From: Ananas comosus
Lineage: Eukaryota > Streptophyta > Magnoliopsida > Poales > Bromeliaceae
Direction of reading: 5' to 3'
Length of the DNA stretch: 64,000 nt
Assembly (NCBI RefSeq): GCF_001540865.1
Contig: NC_033635.1
Location: forward strand, 4,893,214 to 4,957,213
The translations under genes were made by a program, and so were the position numbers. Shown piece after piece: positions 8,913-21,000 of the stretch (the stretch's first letter is position 1; each line of letters begins with the position of its first letter). The notes under the pieces are model-generated. The model worked only from the letters and a program-made list of their open reading frames with translations. It made no database searches and was not told the DNA's origin.

Positions 8913-10670
8913 CATTAGGAGACCCAAGCATTATGATTAGAGTAAATCATGCAAAGCTAGAGAACAGCTTTTTAATTTACCAGTATCTCTATAGAGTCAT
9001 CATCCATATATAAGTCCAACTAACTATACCGTAAATGTGTGACTAAGGATCACCACCAGCTTAGCTCTTTCCGTATCCTACTTTCATCATGCTAAGTTTA
9101 ACCAACTACTTAGCACTGTTAAAAGCTTAATATCAAACTTGTAATGTTCTTTTTTTAACACTTCCTAAGGGTTAAAGTTTCTTTACCATTTTCTTTTAGA
9201 TTCTAATCTCTTCACTGAACTACCTATGCCTAAATAATTTCTTTCTTGATTCTCCTTCCTGTTAGCCCACTTAGTGAAAGCACTCCTATGGGCTCCCAGG
9301 CTCCAAAATAGGACAGGCTTACTCCAATTTATTCGTATGTAGCACATTTTGTTGGTTCCCTTGTCAATACACATCAAAGAATCCCACTCCTAGGCCTATA
9401 TTGGTTTCTGATGCGAAGTTAAAGCAAGAAAATGATGCCTTTAATCACAAGCTATGTTGTGCAGACACGGACACTAGATACAGATATGACACAACGTGGA
9501 TACAACGATACAGCAAATTCTAAGAATCTTAGGATATGATACTTAGAAGATATGGTGATTTTTATATTATCATTATATATGATAATATACATTAAAAAAG
9601 TTTAGAATCTTTGGATGATTAGTTAAGGTAAAACAATAAACTGGTTGACTAGCTTAAAGATATAAACATAGTCGACTTTTGTTCATCAAAGAACAAAATT
9701 AATCAGACCAAATGTAATCTTTAGATTTTCTCAACGACGAATTCATGCTGCAGGTGTCATCTAACTGCAAAATAACTTCCCCTATCTTGCAAGAATCCTA
9801 AGTCAATCCGTCAAGTATCTATCTAGTATTTAGCAATTCTCTAAAATTTCAAAAATGTTGGACACTCTTATGAAGTATCCGACACATCGGAGATGTATCA
9901 CATGAGTATAAGTATTTGATACATATCCGATACGATACAACAAGTAAAATGAAGTATTTGTGCATCATCAATCACAAGTAAGATACCGACAATTAAATGG
10001 GCTTAACAAGGATTCTGCAGAAATTTTTCCGGGCCACTCTATTCTGATGATTGACTAGGTGCAAATTACCTTACAATTAATATCTAGGAGCAGAGCTATA
10101 TGAAGACATGAGATGGACCAATTCTCTTTAAGTTTAGTAGCCCTTGGGGGCCATTTAGTTTGATGGTCCTGCAAATACAATGAAATTAGAGATGCATGTA
10201 ATTGAAGATGCAGTACTTGTATTTGCATCTGGCCCATTTAGTGGGATATAGCTGAAAGCAGAAAGTGATACAACTACAAATTTTCTGTTTGATTGCTTGT
10301 AGTTAGAAGTTGTATTTATAGATTTTGTCATTTTATATGTGAAATGGTGAGATTACCCTAAACAATAGAAGTTCATAATTTTTTATATTTTTAAGAGGCG
10401 GGTAGTACGATTACGCTTGTAAAGAATTATTCTATCCAACTGTTGCATCGTCAACTCTGTCCAGTCTGGTGTAGGTTGAAATGCAACAATTGGGCCTTCT
10501 TAAGCAGGTCAAACTACACCATATAGATGCAACTACAACAACCAAAAGGAACTTTTGGACTTGTCAGTAGTTGCACTTACAAAACAGACTGAAATGCAAG
10601 CAATCCCTTAATATGGAGAAAGTGGAGGGCTAGATCCACATTGTAAGTGAAAGAATATGAGTTACATAAA
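8913..10670. other. Non-coding, AT-rich stretch
   Basis: No exon of the neighbouring gene and no intact element recognised. Around 9470-9540 and 9840-9950 there are loosely repeated words (GATACA, GATACGATAC) suggesting old repeat decay. The 10146-10260 segment contains CCATTTAGT words that may belong to a degraded transposon. Confidence 0.3.
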
Positions 10671-10675
10671 ACTAA

Positions 10676-10760
10676 AAAAGAGTACACCCAAGTGGTTGTT
10701 GCAGTTTCTATGTTATGAGAGATCATGAGTTCAATTCCCAAATCATTCATTCTTTTTTTT
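10676..10760 (+). mobile_element. tRNA-derived SINE fragment
   Basis: ACCCAAGTGGTTG resembles a polymerase III A box, and GAGTTCAATTCCC about 45 bp later resembles a B box (GGTTCRANTCC). A T-rich tract follows. Spacing and order fit the head of a tRNA-derived SINE. Only the head is clear. Confidence 0.4.
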
Positions 10761-11418
10761 TTTTCTTTAATATTTGAGTGTAGATTGTTCTTTAATAATT
10801 GTTGGCTTATCCTCTCTTTCTCTTTATATATTTCTGAACATTTTTTTTTCAAATGAAAAATTTTAAAAATGCTCTTTTTAAAAAAAAAATAAAAATCTTT
10901 TGTGATGACTGGAACCATTTAAGGCCTATTTGGATGTTAGAACGGGGAGGTGTGGAGGGGTGTGTTGGAGATTTATGTTTCAAGATTACAACTTAGGAGT
11001 TTGGTGTTTAGCTATTTTATTTTCATAATTATTCATTATCTTTGAGGATAGTACATTCCAATGTCTGCCACCACAAACGAACTGGCCCCGCTACAAGCTT
11101 TTCTTCGACGAGTGATCATTCATAGTAGAGATTAAATCTATTTAAATTTTATTTTGAAATTAGGATTATAGGTTCATAGCTTCCAGCAGACTCAAGAATC
11201 TGCTATTAATTACCCCACACTTTCAGTGTTAAGAAACCCTCGATTAAGAGACCAAATTTAATGCCGATGATAGAAAGAGACCATAGTATAAAGATGAACT
11301 TGTATTGATATAATTTTCAAGTACATGGCTTAAGCAGGCGCATACGCCCACTGTACATTAGTGAAATACTCAGTTTATGGATTTGGCGATCATTTGGAAT
11401 TAGGTTGCTTAGTTTAAC
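10761..11418. other. Non-coding flank left of Copia A
   Basis: Nothing recognisable. It contains homopolymer runs (10749-10765, 10840-10890). The five bases before the LTR are TTAAC, which do not match the bases after the 3' LTR (GTGCT). Confidence 0.3.
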
Positions 11419-12824
11419 TGTTAGTGATATATCCTAAAGCCAATCGGTGACATAGGCTTGTGAACATATTAAGTATTTTTCTTATTTAATAAAGGGTAAG
11501 TTTTATTCATATTTATTGTTAGCAGTACAATATATTTATATGAATCATCCAATGAATCTTCGTTAAGAAAATATATTCCTAAGAGTTAGGAATTTGATAT
11601 ATATATTTCTTTGTACAAGATTCTTAAACGCTCCTAGCCATAGGAATATCATAAGGACGATGATATTTCAGAATAGNNNNNNNNNNNNNNNNNNNNNNNN
11701 NNNNNNNNNNNNNNNNNNNNNNNNNNNNNNNNNNNNNNNNNNNNNNNNNNNNNNNNNNNNNNNNNNNNNNNNNNNNNNNNNNNNNNNNNNNNNNNNNNNN
11801 NNNNNNNNNNNNNNNNNNNNNNNNNNNNNNNNNNNNNNNNNNNNNNNNNNNNNNNNNNNNNNNNNNNNNNNNNNNNNNNNNNNNNNNNNNNNNNNNNNNN
11901 NNNNNNNNNNNNNNNNNNNNNNNNNNNNNNNNNNNNNNNNNNNNNNNNNNNNNNNNNNNNNNNNNNNNNNNNNNNNNNNNNNNNNNNNNNNNNNNNNNNN
12001 NNNAGATAATATTCTAATTAGATTAGATTTAAATATGAATATTTAATTATAATTTAATGGATAAGATCTAATTAAATTAAAGAGAGAAATAATGATAAAA
12101 TATCCATAAAGGATGAGCATAAATTTACTTTTACTTATCCTATATGGCAACTAATTGGATATGATCAAATTAGTATTGCAACTAATTGGATTTGATTCAG
12201 ATTAGTTACAACAAATTAGTATTGCAACTAATTGGATATGATCCAAATTAATTACAACAGAATGTATGCAACTAATTGGATATGATCCAATTAGTTACAA
12301 CAGAATGTTGAGGAGTGCCGATCCGTACGGCTCAATTAATTGGAGCTGCACATAAAAAGACGCGGCTTCATTAATAGGCAACACACGAAAATTAATGTGA
12401 AGAGATTCACATTATTCTCTCTCAACCTTTTGTCAAATATTTTACTAAAAGGGAACGTGGATAAGAGAAGACTGCTAGCACTGTCTTTGTAATCTGCGAC
12501 TCATTTGTTCCGTGCAACGGAAGGCGTTGGATCTGGATCAATTCCGTGTGGATACGCGTAGAGGCCGGGCACGTACGCGGCTAATTGGAATCTCAGTTTC
12601 AACCGTACAGTAGATCAAGAGACCTTAACTGGTCCGAGGTGATATAACCTAAACTTCAAATCTGCTTAGGTTAGATTATTATTTTACATTGTAACATGAG
12701 AATGATCCGCCGGTACTTGATTGATTTGTTTTGTTTTGATTCATATGTGATATGAATTTTTGTTTTCAAAATATGATATTATTTTCCGCTACGATTTTTT
12801 TTTTGTGCCGGATAAATTCTTACA
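11419..12824 (+). repeat. 5' LTR of Copia element A (interrupted by an N run)
   Basis: Begins TGTTAGTGATA and ends ATTCTTACA just before the primer-binding site. It matches the 3' LTR at 19064-21000 along both flanks of the gap. N occupies 11677-12003 (327 positions), but the corresponding 3' LTR segment is about 910 bp. The gap length is therefore a placeholder and the true LTR is close to 1.9-2.0 kb. It includes the pyrimidine/AT-rich leader region and the GTGCCGGATA word near the end, shared by both LTRs. Confidence 0.85.
11677..12003. other. Assembly gap (N run)
   Basis: 327 consecutive n inside the 5' LTR of Copia A. The 3' LTR indicates that roughly 0.9 kb is missing. Confidence 0.95.
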
Positions 12825-12825
12825 G

Positions 12826-12837
12826 TGGTATCAGAGC
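12826..12837 (+). other. Primer-binding site of Copia A
   Basis: TGGTATCAGAGC, complementary to the 3' end of initiator tRNA-Met, one base after the LTR end. Confidence 0.9.
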
Positions 12838-13696
12838 CGATTCTCATGTTCTATGTAAAATATTTACGATCTGTATGGTTTGATTGAAATTTTGGAACCT
12901 TTTTCGATTAGATCGATCGATATTGTTTTTCTTAAGTTGCACGTAGTGCGATTTATTGGTTTCACACCATAAAATAAATATGTGGAGATTTGAGAAAAAT
13001 ATATTATTGAGTTCCAAAAATTTTTAATCGATGTTTAAATCGATTTGGTTATTATTTTCTGCATAGTTTTTAGATGGGTGATGATCATGTACCTTAGACA
13101 TATGTGATGTGATTATGGATGTATTTGTAATTTGATTATGGATGTATTTGTATTTTGATTATGGATGTATAATTTTGATTACGAAGGGCCTGCGTGCCAC
13201 TTTTATTGGGATCTGCGAATCCTTGTATTTTATTAGATAAAATTAGGGTTAGTTGGAGAAGAATCCACATCAAGCGTTGATGGATTGGCGTCGCAAATCG
13301 TGATGGCATCAAAGGATATATCAGATCCAACATAAGAAGATGGCTAAATATTTGCAAGAGTTGAGAATATGTGTGTATCACCCTATAGACCGATTTGACT
13401 CATCGGCTCGAGTCGAATCAGAAAAAGTCCATGATCATCCCTAAACTATGCAATTTATTTTTGTGTATGTGATACCTGTGATTAATTTTATATGAGATAT
13501 AACATGTGATGATGAGACCGATATATAATTTTAAAACTCCTTATAAAATATTAAGTTGAAACGAAGGGGCATTTGATGCTCTATCGTGGCCTTCCACCGA
13601 TGACAAGATGTAGCATTGTTTCAAGCATTGAGTAGTCACGCATGGTCCCATGGGGCTACTTGTGTTTAAACTATGCGAACATCTTGACATAGGATG

Positions 13697-13768
13697 CTAC
13701 AATATGGCATTATCAATGGATTCAAGAAACCGTCCGATGAGGGTCTTTTGATAATTCCATATTTGTAG
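13697..13768 (+). other. Leader hairpin 1 of Copia A
   Basis: The arm 13697-13716 (CTACAATATGGCATTATCAA) pairs with 13748-13768, giving about 19 base pairs with one mismatch and one bulge. The loop contains CAAGAAACCGTCCGATGAGG at 13723-13742. Confidence 0.7.
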
Positions 13769-13785
13769 GAGAGGATTAGACTTAA

Positions 13786-13834
13786 CTAAGGTTGTTGCGC
13801 CAAGAAACCGTCCGGTGAGACGTAAAAATCTTAG
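13786..13834 (+). other. Leader hairpin 2 of Copia A
   Basis: The arm 13786-13799 (CTAAGGTTGTTGCG) pairs with 13821-13834 (CGTAAAAATCTTAG): 13 of 14 positions pair when G-U is allowed. The loop is almost exactly the motif CAAGAAACCGTCCGGTGAGA (13801-13820). Confidence 0.7.
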
Positions 13835-13889
13835 AGGCCAAAGGACGATTGGATTGCACATAAGATGTGTCGAGGTAAGATGTTACCCA

Positions 13890-13947
13890 TTCATTAAATT
13901 ACGATTTTCCAAGAATCTGTCCGGTGAGGTGAGTCGTAATTTATGAA
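13890..13947 (+). other. Leader hairpin 3 of Copia A
   Basis: The arm 13890-13904 (TTCATTAAATTACGA) pairs with 13934-13947 (TCGTAATTTATGAA), 14 pairs with one bulge. The loop holds CAAGAATCTGTCCGGTGAGG (13910-13929). Confidence 0.7.
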
Positions 13948-13960
13948 ACCCCAATCACCA

Positions 13961-14002
13961 CTAAGAAATCTAACGGATGAGGATTTCCGTCTTTCTACTT
14001 AG
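13961..14002 (+). other. Leader hairpin 4 of Copia A (weak)
   Basis: CTAAG at 13961-13965 and CTTAG at 13998-14002 enclose a diverged motif copy (TAAGAAATCTAACGGATGAG). The stem is short, with an alternative AAATC/GATTT pairing inside, so this copy may be degraded. Confidence 0.4.
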
Positions 14003-14120
14003 GGAGTGTAGAAATTCGATAAAATCAGTGAGAGGAACCTTTTAAACTAATAGACCCTAGTTTAATAGGTTAAAAAGAAAAATACTTATCTAACTAAAAT
14101 CTCTAATTTCTGCAGACAAA

Positions 14121-17100
14121 ATGAATGCCTCTAACCCTCTTTCTCGCATAATGGAATCTAACCGATTAACTGGCCCTAATTTCCAAGACTGGCTTCATAA
14201 CCTAAAAATTGTTTTAGGTATTGAAAAGCTTGATTATGTTCTTCAAGCTCCAATTCCCGAGCTTACCGCTGATACCACAACTGAAGAAGTTGAGGAGAGA
14301 GACATGTGGGTTGATGATGACCAGCGTGTCAAATATTACATGCTGGCCTCTATGTCGAATGAGCTGCAACGGCAGCATGAGAACTATGCTCGAGCATATG
14401 AGATGCTTGCGCACTTACAAGAGTTGTATGGTGCACAAAGCCAAACCGCAAGATATGAGATATCAAAGCGATTGTTTAAAGCTCAGATGACTCCAGGCAC
14501 GTCAGTCAGTGAACATTGTCTCAAAATGATTGACGACATGGAGCAGCTGAAAAATCTCGGCTTGAACTTGGACGCAGACTTGCAGATCGATCTAGTTCTA
14601 CAATCTTTGCCAGAATCGTTCTCTCATTTCGTTATGAACTTTAACATGAATAAGATTCATGCCACTTTGTCCGAGCTCATGAATATGCTAGTCACAGCGG
14701 AAAGCACGTTGAAGACAAACGGGATGGCGATGGCGGTTGAGAGAACTTCAAAAGAAAAGGTCAAAGGAAAGAAAAAGTTTTCCAAGCTCAAGTCATCGGG
14801 TGGAGTGCAGAAAGCTAATTTTAAGAAATCCGACAAAGGCAAGGCTAAAGGAAAATGTTTCCATTGCGGTAAGGATGGGCATTGGAAGAGAAATTGTAGA
14901 GAATATCTTTCTAGCCTCAAAGAAAAATTAAAGGAAGGGCCTTCTGAAGGTACGAACGAAATACTCATCGTTGAGGCCAATATAATTGGCTCTACTTCTT
15001 CTTGGGTATTAGATTCTGCATGTACCTTACATCTTTGTAATTCATTACAGGATCTAAAGGAAAGTAGAACACTGAAGGACAGCGAGGTGACCCTGCGTGT
15101 GGAAAATGAAGCAAGCGTTGCTGTGTTAGCTGTAGGGAGCTGTTCTTTGAGACTTCCATCTGGACATATTTTAGAATTAGAGAATTGTTATTATTCTTCT
15201 TTAGTTGTTAGGAATTTGATTTCTGTTACAACTTTAGTTCGAACTGGTTATCGTTTTATTTTTGAAACTAATGGTTGTTTTATTTATTTCCAAAATAAAT
15301 TGATAGCTGCTGGTAGTTTAATTGACAATCTCTACTTTCTAAATCTAGATGAAAATGTTGCTAATATTGAACATAAAGAGAATAATTCTCAAATCAAGAG
15401 ACCTAGAGATAATAGTCTGAACCAAAAGTATCTATGGCACCTTCGACTATGTCATATTGCAGAAGATAGGATAAACCGACTGGCCAAGAATGGGCACTTG
15501 GGAACTTGTGCTTTAGAATCTTATCCAGTTTGTAAGTCTTGTCTTCAAGACAAAATGGCCAAGTCACCCTTTGTTGGACAAAAAGAGCGAGCCACAGAGT
15601 TACTTGCCCTTATACACTCAGATGTGTGTGGACCGTTTAGTGAAACGACTCGGGGTGGTTATATCTACTTTGTGACTTTTACCGATGATTATTCACGGTA
15701 TGGGTCTGTGTTTCTTATAAAACACAAGTCTGAAACATTTGAAAAGTTCAAAGAGTTCAGATATGAAGTGGAGAAGCAGACAGGAAAAAGTATTAAGGCT
15801 CTTCGATCAGATCGAGGAGGCGAATACCTTAGTACTGAATTTCTAAATTATCTCAAAGAAAATGGTATTCTCTCGCAATGGACACCTCCTGGAACTCCGG
15901 AATTAAATGGAGTTTCAGAAAGAAGAAATCGTACTTTATTAGATATGGTACGATCAATGATGAGCTTCACAGACTTACCTTTATTTCTTTGGGGTTATGC
16001 CCTATTAACCGCAGCCTATATTCTAAATAGGGTGCCTTCAAAATCTGTTCCTTGTACTCCGCATGAGATGTGGTTTGGCAAAAAACCGGATCTCAATCAT
16101 TTAAGGATTTGGGGATGCCCGGTTTTTGTTAAAAAACTTAAAACAGATAAATTGGAGGCTAGGTCGGATAAAGGAAGATTTATTGGTTATCCTAAGGAGT
16201 CTATGGGATACTATTTTTATCTTCAGAGTGAACAAAACATGATTGTTAGCCGACATGCAATATTTTTGGAAAAGGAGTTTGTCCAAGAAGGTGGTGCCAG
16301 AAAGGAGATAGTGCTCAAAGAGATGGCCTCAAATGAGCAAACAATTTCTCTAGAACAATCTGAACAAGCTATTCAAACTGAACCCACTATTACACAATTA
16401 CCTCGAAGATCTAGTAGAATATCCCAACCTCCAGAGAAATATCGAGATTTTGTTATGGAATGCACAAAGGAAATGTTCCTCATTGGCTATAGTGATCGCA
16501 GGGATGATCCTACCAGTTATGAAGAGGCGATATCAGACATTGACTCAATAAAATGGCAAGAAGCAATGAAGTCCGAGATGGACTCTATGTACACCAATCA
16601 CGTATGGACTCTTGTTGATCCACCAGAAGGTATAGTACCTGTTGGTTGTAAATGGATTTTCAAGAAAAAGATTGGTGTTGATGGAAAAGTAGAGACATAC
16701 AAGGCGAGACTTGTAGCAAAAGGCTACAGTCAACAAGAAGGTCTCGACTATAAAGAAACGTTCTCTCCTGTAGTCATGCTTAAATCCATTCGAACATTAC
16801 TTGTCATAGCCGCATACTATGATTATGAGATCTGGCAAATAGACGTAACAACTGCTTTCCTCAATGGATTCATAGAGGAGGACATATATATGCAGCATCC
16901 TGAGGGATTTATGTCCAATAGCCAGAAACATAAAGTATGCAAGCTTCAGAAGTCCATTTATGGATTGAAGCAGGCTTCGAGGAGTTGGAACATACGGTTC
17001 AATGATGCAGTCAAAACGTTTGGCTTCGTGAGAAATCAAGATGAACATTGTGTTTACAAGAAGACTAGTGGGAGCCAACTTGTCTTTCTCATATTGTACG

Positions 17101-18110
17101 TGGACGACATTCTTTTAATTGGAAATGATGCAGGTTTGATGACCTCTGTTAAGGTTTGGTTGTCCCAGAATTTCTTAATGAAAGATCTAGAAGAGGCAGC
17201 CTATATCCTTGGCATTAAGGTCTATAGAGATAGATCTAAGAGGTTGATCGGTTTGTCACAGCAGATGTACATAGAAGATATGTTGAAAAGGTTCAACATG
17301 GAAAATTCCAAAAAGGGTCTTCTTCCTCTTAGACATGGAATTAATCTTTCCAAGATGATGTGTCCTAAAACACCTGAGGAAAGAGAGCGTATAAACAGAA
17401 TTCCCTATGCTTCCGCAATAAGAAGTCTCATGTACGCTATGCTATGTACAAGACCAGATATCGCACATGCCGTAAGTGTTACGAGCAGATATCAGTCCAA
17501 TCCAGGTGAAGAACACTGGACTGCTGTGAAGAATATCCTTGAGTACTTGAGAAGAACTAAGGATTTGTGTCTAGTGTATGGTGGAAGTGAGCTAACATTA
17601 GAAGGCTTCACAGATTCAGACTTCATGTCGGACGTTGATGATAGAAAGTCAACATCAGGGCATGTCTTCATATTGAATGGTGGGGCTATCATTTGGAAGA
17701 GTTCCAAACAGAATACAACAGCAGATTCCACCACTGAGGCCGAGTACATTGCAGCATCTGAGGCATCAAAGGAGGCAGTTTGGCTTCGAAAGTTCGTCAC
17801 GGAACTAGGGGTGGTGCCTTCTATTGAGGAACCAATGCCACTTTACTGTGACAATAATGGAGCTATAGCGCAAGCTAAAGAACCGAGGTCTCACCAGAAA
17901 TCCAAGCATATAGATCGACGCTACCACATCATCCGACAATTTATAGATGAGCGTAAGATTGTTGTGCAGAAAGTAGCATCTGTAGACAATATAGCGGATC
18001 CCCTTACTAAGCCGCTCACACTTCAAAAGCTGGATGTGCATTTAGAAAGAATGGGTATGAGATACATGAGNCCAAAAACTTGTCTAAGTCCTTTAGAACA
18101 CGTAGGATAG
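14121..18110 (+). CDS. Copia A gag-pol polyprotein (last codons altered at the n join)
   Basis: One uninterrupted frame of 1329 codons encodes all Copia domains in order. These are gag with the UBN2-type start (about residues 1-230) and a CCHC zinc knuckle ([14 protein letters not shown], about 245-258). Next come protease ([11 protein letters not shown], about 295; Asp-Ser-Ala rather than Asp-Ser-Gly), the integrase zinc-binding H-H-C-C segment (about 435-480) and the integrase core with acidic residues in [18 protein letters not shown] and the [10 protein letters not shown] region (about 500-620). Reverse transcriptase carries YVDD at about 993-996, and RNase H ends with [13 protein letters not shown]. 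The start is the first ATG after the leader, preceded by TCTGCAGACAAA. The frame is open through RNase H up to the n at 18071. The roughly 13 codons after it belong to unrelated sequence, so the natural C-terminus is better represented by the duplicate at 18170-19049. Absence of stops suggests a young copy. Confidence 0.9.
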   Translation: MNASNPLSRIMESNRLTGPNFQDWLHNLKIVLGIEKLDYVLQAPIPELTADTTTEEVEERDMWVDDDQRVKYYMLASMSNELQRQHENYARAYEMLAHLQELYGAQSQTARYEISKRLFKAQMTPGTSVSEHCLKMIDDMEQLKNLGLNLDADLQIDLVLQSLPESFSHFVMNFNMNKIHATLSELMNMLVTAESTLKTNGMAMAVERTSKEKVKGKKKFSKLKSSGGVQKANFKKSDKGKAKGKCFHCGKDGHWKRNCREYLSSLKEKLKEGPSEGTNEILIVEANIIGSTSSWVLDSACTLHLCNSLQDLKESRTLKDSEVTLRVENEASVAVLAVGSCSLRLPSGHILELENCYYSSLVVRNLISVTTLVRTGYRFIFETNGCFIYFQNKLIAAGSLIDNLYFLNLDENVANIEHKENNSQIKRPRDNSLNQKYLWHLRLCHIAEDRINRLAKNGHLGTCALESYPVCKSCLQDKMAKSPFVGQKERATELLALIHSDVCGPFSETTRGGYIYFVTFTDDYSRYGSVFLIKHKSETFEKFKEFRYEVEKQTGKSIKALRSDRGGEYLSTEFLNYLKENGILSQWTPPGTPELNGVSERRNRTLLDMVRSMMSFTDLPLFLWGYALLTAAYILNRVPSKSVPCTPHEMWFGKKPDLNHLRIWGCPVFVKKLKTDKLEARSDKGRFIGYPKESMGYYFYLQSEQNMIVSRHAIFLEKEFVQEGGARKEIVLKEMASNEQTISLEQSEQAIQTEPTITQLPRRSSRISQPPEKYRDFVMECTKEMFLIGYSDRRDDPTSYEEAISDIDSIKWQEAMKSEMDSMYTNHVWTLVDPPEGIVPVGCKWIFKKKIGVDGKVETYKARLVAKGYSQQEGLDYKETFSPVVMLKSIRTLLVIAAYYDYEIWQIDVTTAFLNGFIEEDIYMQHPEGFMSNSQKHKVCKLQKSIYGLKQASRSWNIRFNDAVKTFGFVRNQDEHCVYKKTSGSQLVFLILYVDDILLIGNDAGLMTSVKVWLSQNFLMKDLEEAAYILGIKVYRDRSKRLIGLSQQMYIEDMLKRFNMENSKKGLLPLRHGINLSKMMCPKTPEERERINRIPYASAIRSLMYAMLCTRPDIAHAVSVTSRYQSNPGEEHWTAVKNILEYLRRTKDLCLVYGGSELTLEGFTDSDFMSDVDDRKSTSGHVFILNGGAIIWKSSKQNTTADSTTEAEYIAASEASKEAVWLRKFVTELGVVPSIEEPMPLYCDNNGAIAQAKEPRSHQKSKHIDRRYHIIRQFIDERKIVVQKVASVDNIADPLTKPLTLQKLDVHLERMGMRYMXPKTCLSPLEHVG

Positions 18111-18169
18111 TTCCACAACTCATTCCACACACTCGGACTCCGCAATTTGCTAGAGTCAGTGTATTACAA
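18071..18169. other. Scaffold join and 98-bp unplaced segment
   Basis: A single n at 18071 is followed by 98 bp unrelated to Copia A. The Copia sequence then resumes about 960 bp upstream of where it stopped. This is the signature of a contig join or local misassembly. Confidence 0.75.
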
Positions 18170-19049
18170 TATCCTTGGCATTAAGGTCTATAGAGATAGA
18201 TCTAAGAGGTTGATCGGTTTGTCACAGCAGATGTACATAGAAGATGTGTTGAAAAGGTTCAACATGGAAAATTCCAAAAGGGGTCTTCTTCCTCTTAGAC
18301 ATGGAATTAATCTTTCCAAGATGATGTGTCCTAAAACACCTGAGGAAAGAGAGCGTATGAGCAGAATTCCCTATGCTTCCGCGATAGGAAGTCTCATGTA
18401 CGCTATGCTATGTACAAGACCTGATATCGCACATGCTGTAAGTGTTACGAGCAGATATCAGTCTAATCCAGGTGAAGAACACTGGACTGCTGTAAAGAAT
18501 ATCCTTAAGTACTTGAGAAGAACTAAGGATTTATGTTTAGTATATGGTGGAAATGAGCTAATGTTAGAAGGCTTCACAGATTCAGACTTCATGTCAGATG
18601 TTGATAACAGAAAGTCAACATCAGGACATGTATTCACATTGAATGGTGGGGCAATCATTTGGAAGAGTTCCAAACAGAATACAACAGCAGATTCCACCAC
18701 TGAGGCAGAGTACATTGCAGCATCTGAGGCATCAAAGGAGGCAGTTTGGCTTCGAAAGTTCGTCACGGAACTAGGAGTGGTGTCTTCTATTGAGGAGCCA
18801 ATGTCACTTTATTGTGACAATAATGGAGCTATAGCGCAAGCTAAAGAACCGAGGTCTCACCAGAAGTCCAAGCATATAGATCGACGCTATCACATCATCC
18901 GACAATTTATAGATGAGCGCCAGATTGTTGTGCAGAAAGTAGCATCCGTAGACAATATAGCGGATCCCCTTACTAAGCCGCTCACACTTCAAAAGTTGGA
19001 TGTGCATTTAGAAAGAATGGGTATGAGATACATGAGCGATTGGCATTAG
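18170..19049 (+). pseudogene. Duplicate of the Copia A reverse transcriptase/RNase H 3' part
   Basis: Repeats 17208-18070 with a few percent differences and carries the natural end of the polyprotein (GMRYMSDWH, then stop). It starts mid-domain just after YVDD, at the [13 protein letters not shown] motif. The open frame continues upstream to 18147 only by chance. The two copies differ at several sites, so they are not a simple duplication of identical reads. They may be the 3' halves of two different insertions of the same family. Confidence 0.8.
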
Positions 19050-19052
19050 TGT

Positions 19053-19063
19053 TAGTGGGAGAT
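19053..19063 (+). other. Polypurine tract of Copia A
   Basis: TAGTGGGAGAT directly before the 3' LTR start (TGTTAGTGATA), 4 bp after the polyprotein stop. Confidence 0.75.
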
Positions 19064-21000
19064 TGTTAGTGATAAACCCTAAAGCCAATCGGTGACATAA
19101 GCTTGTGGATATATTAAGTATTTTTCTTAATTAATAAAGGGCAAGTTTTATTCATATTTATTGTTCGCAGTACAATATATATATATGAATCGTCCGTTGA
19201 ATCTTCGTTAAGAAAATATATTCCTAAGAGTTAGGAATTTGAGATATATATTTCTTAGTACAAGATTCTTAAATGCTCCTAGCCATAGGAATATCATAAG
19301 GGCGATGATATTTCCGGATAGGCCGGTGTATGCTATACTTCTAAGTTGAGGTGACGAGTCTCAAGTCACTAGTGTAGAGACACTAAAGTAAGCATACAGG
19401 TGCTTGTTAAAGAACAAGTACACTGAGCGTGACTATTTGGTTGAACTGTCACATGGTTCTATGCTCGCCAGTGATAAGTTCATTGCTACAGTTGTGTGAA
19501 GTACTCCTTGGACCTGAGGCATCATAGTTGCTTCACGTATAGGTTGCTACAGTTTAACAGTACTAATACTTAGACTCTAGACACGGGTTTATGTTCGGTA
19601 CTGATTGGCTATAGTGATTTATATGGGGAGGCATGTGAGTGCGCAATAAGGAATTCAACACTCTCAATATTGAGAGAGAACGTTCTATGTAGACTATCAG
19701 ACTCGATTCGAAAAATCCCTGGCCAGGGTATGTGGTGTATGGAAAGAGTTTCCAGATGTGTTACCATATTGAATCGGTTCTAGATATTCTAGTCATATGA
19801 TCGAATAATAAGATTTGGCGAGTAACCATAATTTTGGTTCGATCGGGACGTTGTGTGTTGAAAGGAATTAATCATACGGTAACTGTAAGCGGAAAGGTTT
19901 ATTCTTCATCACCATTCTGGATTGTCGTGATATACTGCTAGGTGTCACTCACGGACGGTGAGAGAATATGAATGATTAGAATTTAATTATTCTTATTTAT
20001 CGATTAGAAGGGTTCTAATTAAATATCAAAGAGTTTGATATTTAGCTCCACTGCCGAATGGTAATGAACCTATGCGGTCACACACAATAGGAATTGTGTG
20101 CATCCAACAGGACAAGATGAGAATAATACACTAAACGGTTTAGTGAAAATAGTGAGGATTATAATTTGATTGTTACGAAAGATTTTATCTCTAATTGGAT
20201 TAGAGAATAACTGAATATTCATAAATTATTATGAGATAATATTCTAATTAAATTAGATTTAAATATGAATATTTAGTTATAATAGATATGATCTAATTAA
20301 AGGGAGAGATAATAAAATATCCTATGTTCCAACTAATTGGATGTAATCCTTAGTTGGATGTAATCCAATTAGTTGCAACAGATAGTATAGAATTATAACT
20401 AATTGAAAATTATCAAATTGGGATTGTAACTATTTGAATATAATTAGTTACAACAAATATACGGCTCAATTAAGAAGCCGTTTCGTACGGCTCTTTGTTT
20501 GTACTCCTTAATTAAGCAGAGCTATATATATAGCTTAGCTGCGGCTTCATTAAGGGTGCGAGATATCATTAATTGACGTGAATAGGATTCAAATATTCTT
20601 CTCTCTCAAACTTTCGTAAGTCCACAATAATTTTCACAAGAAGGAACGTAGACATCGGAAGACTGCTAGCACCGTCTTCGTGATCTGCGACTCATCTGTT
20701 CCATACGACGGAAGGCGTTGGATCGGGATCAATTCCGTGTGGATACGCGTAGAGGCCGGGCACGTGCGCGGCTAATCGGAGGATCAACTTCAACCGTACA
20801 GTAGATCAAGAGACCTTAACTGGTCCAAGGTAATGTAATCTAAACTTCGGATTTGTTTAGATTAGATTTTATTTTACATTGTAACATGAGAATGATCCGC
20901 CGGCACTGGATTGATTTGTTTTGTTTTGTTTCATATGTGATATGGATTTCGTTTTCGTTTTTCCGCTGCGATTTTTAAGTGCCGGATATTTTTTCTAACA
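19064..21000 (+). repeat. 3' LTR of Copia A, 1937 bp
   Basis: Starts TGTTAGTGATAAACCC and ends TTTTTTCTAACA. It matches the 5' LTR where that is sequenced. The bases after it (GTGCT) do not repeat the five before the 5' LTR (TTAAC), so no target duplication supports these two LTRs as one insertion. Long LTRs and a long leader are reminiscent of the Angela/BARE or Tork groups; I do not assign the clade. Confidence 0.85.

Larger units (their letters stand above)
12838..14120 (+). other. Long untranslated leader of Copia A
   Basis: About 1.28 kb between the primer-binding site and the polyprotein start, with no long frame. Its distal half holds four copies of a motif related to CAAGAAACCGTCCGGTGAG. 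At least three of them sit in the loops of separate inverted repeats (see the hairpin entries). Packaging, dimerisation and translation signals are expected in such a leader; which function applies is unknown. Confidence 0.8.

Noticed and set aside
13697..14002. Hammerhead ribozyme core in the Copia A leader hairpins
   Set aside because: GAAAC, GTC and GATGAG words are present, but not in hammerhead order with the three required helices. The conserved word sits in single loops.
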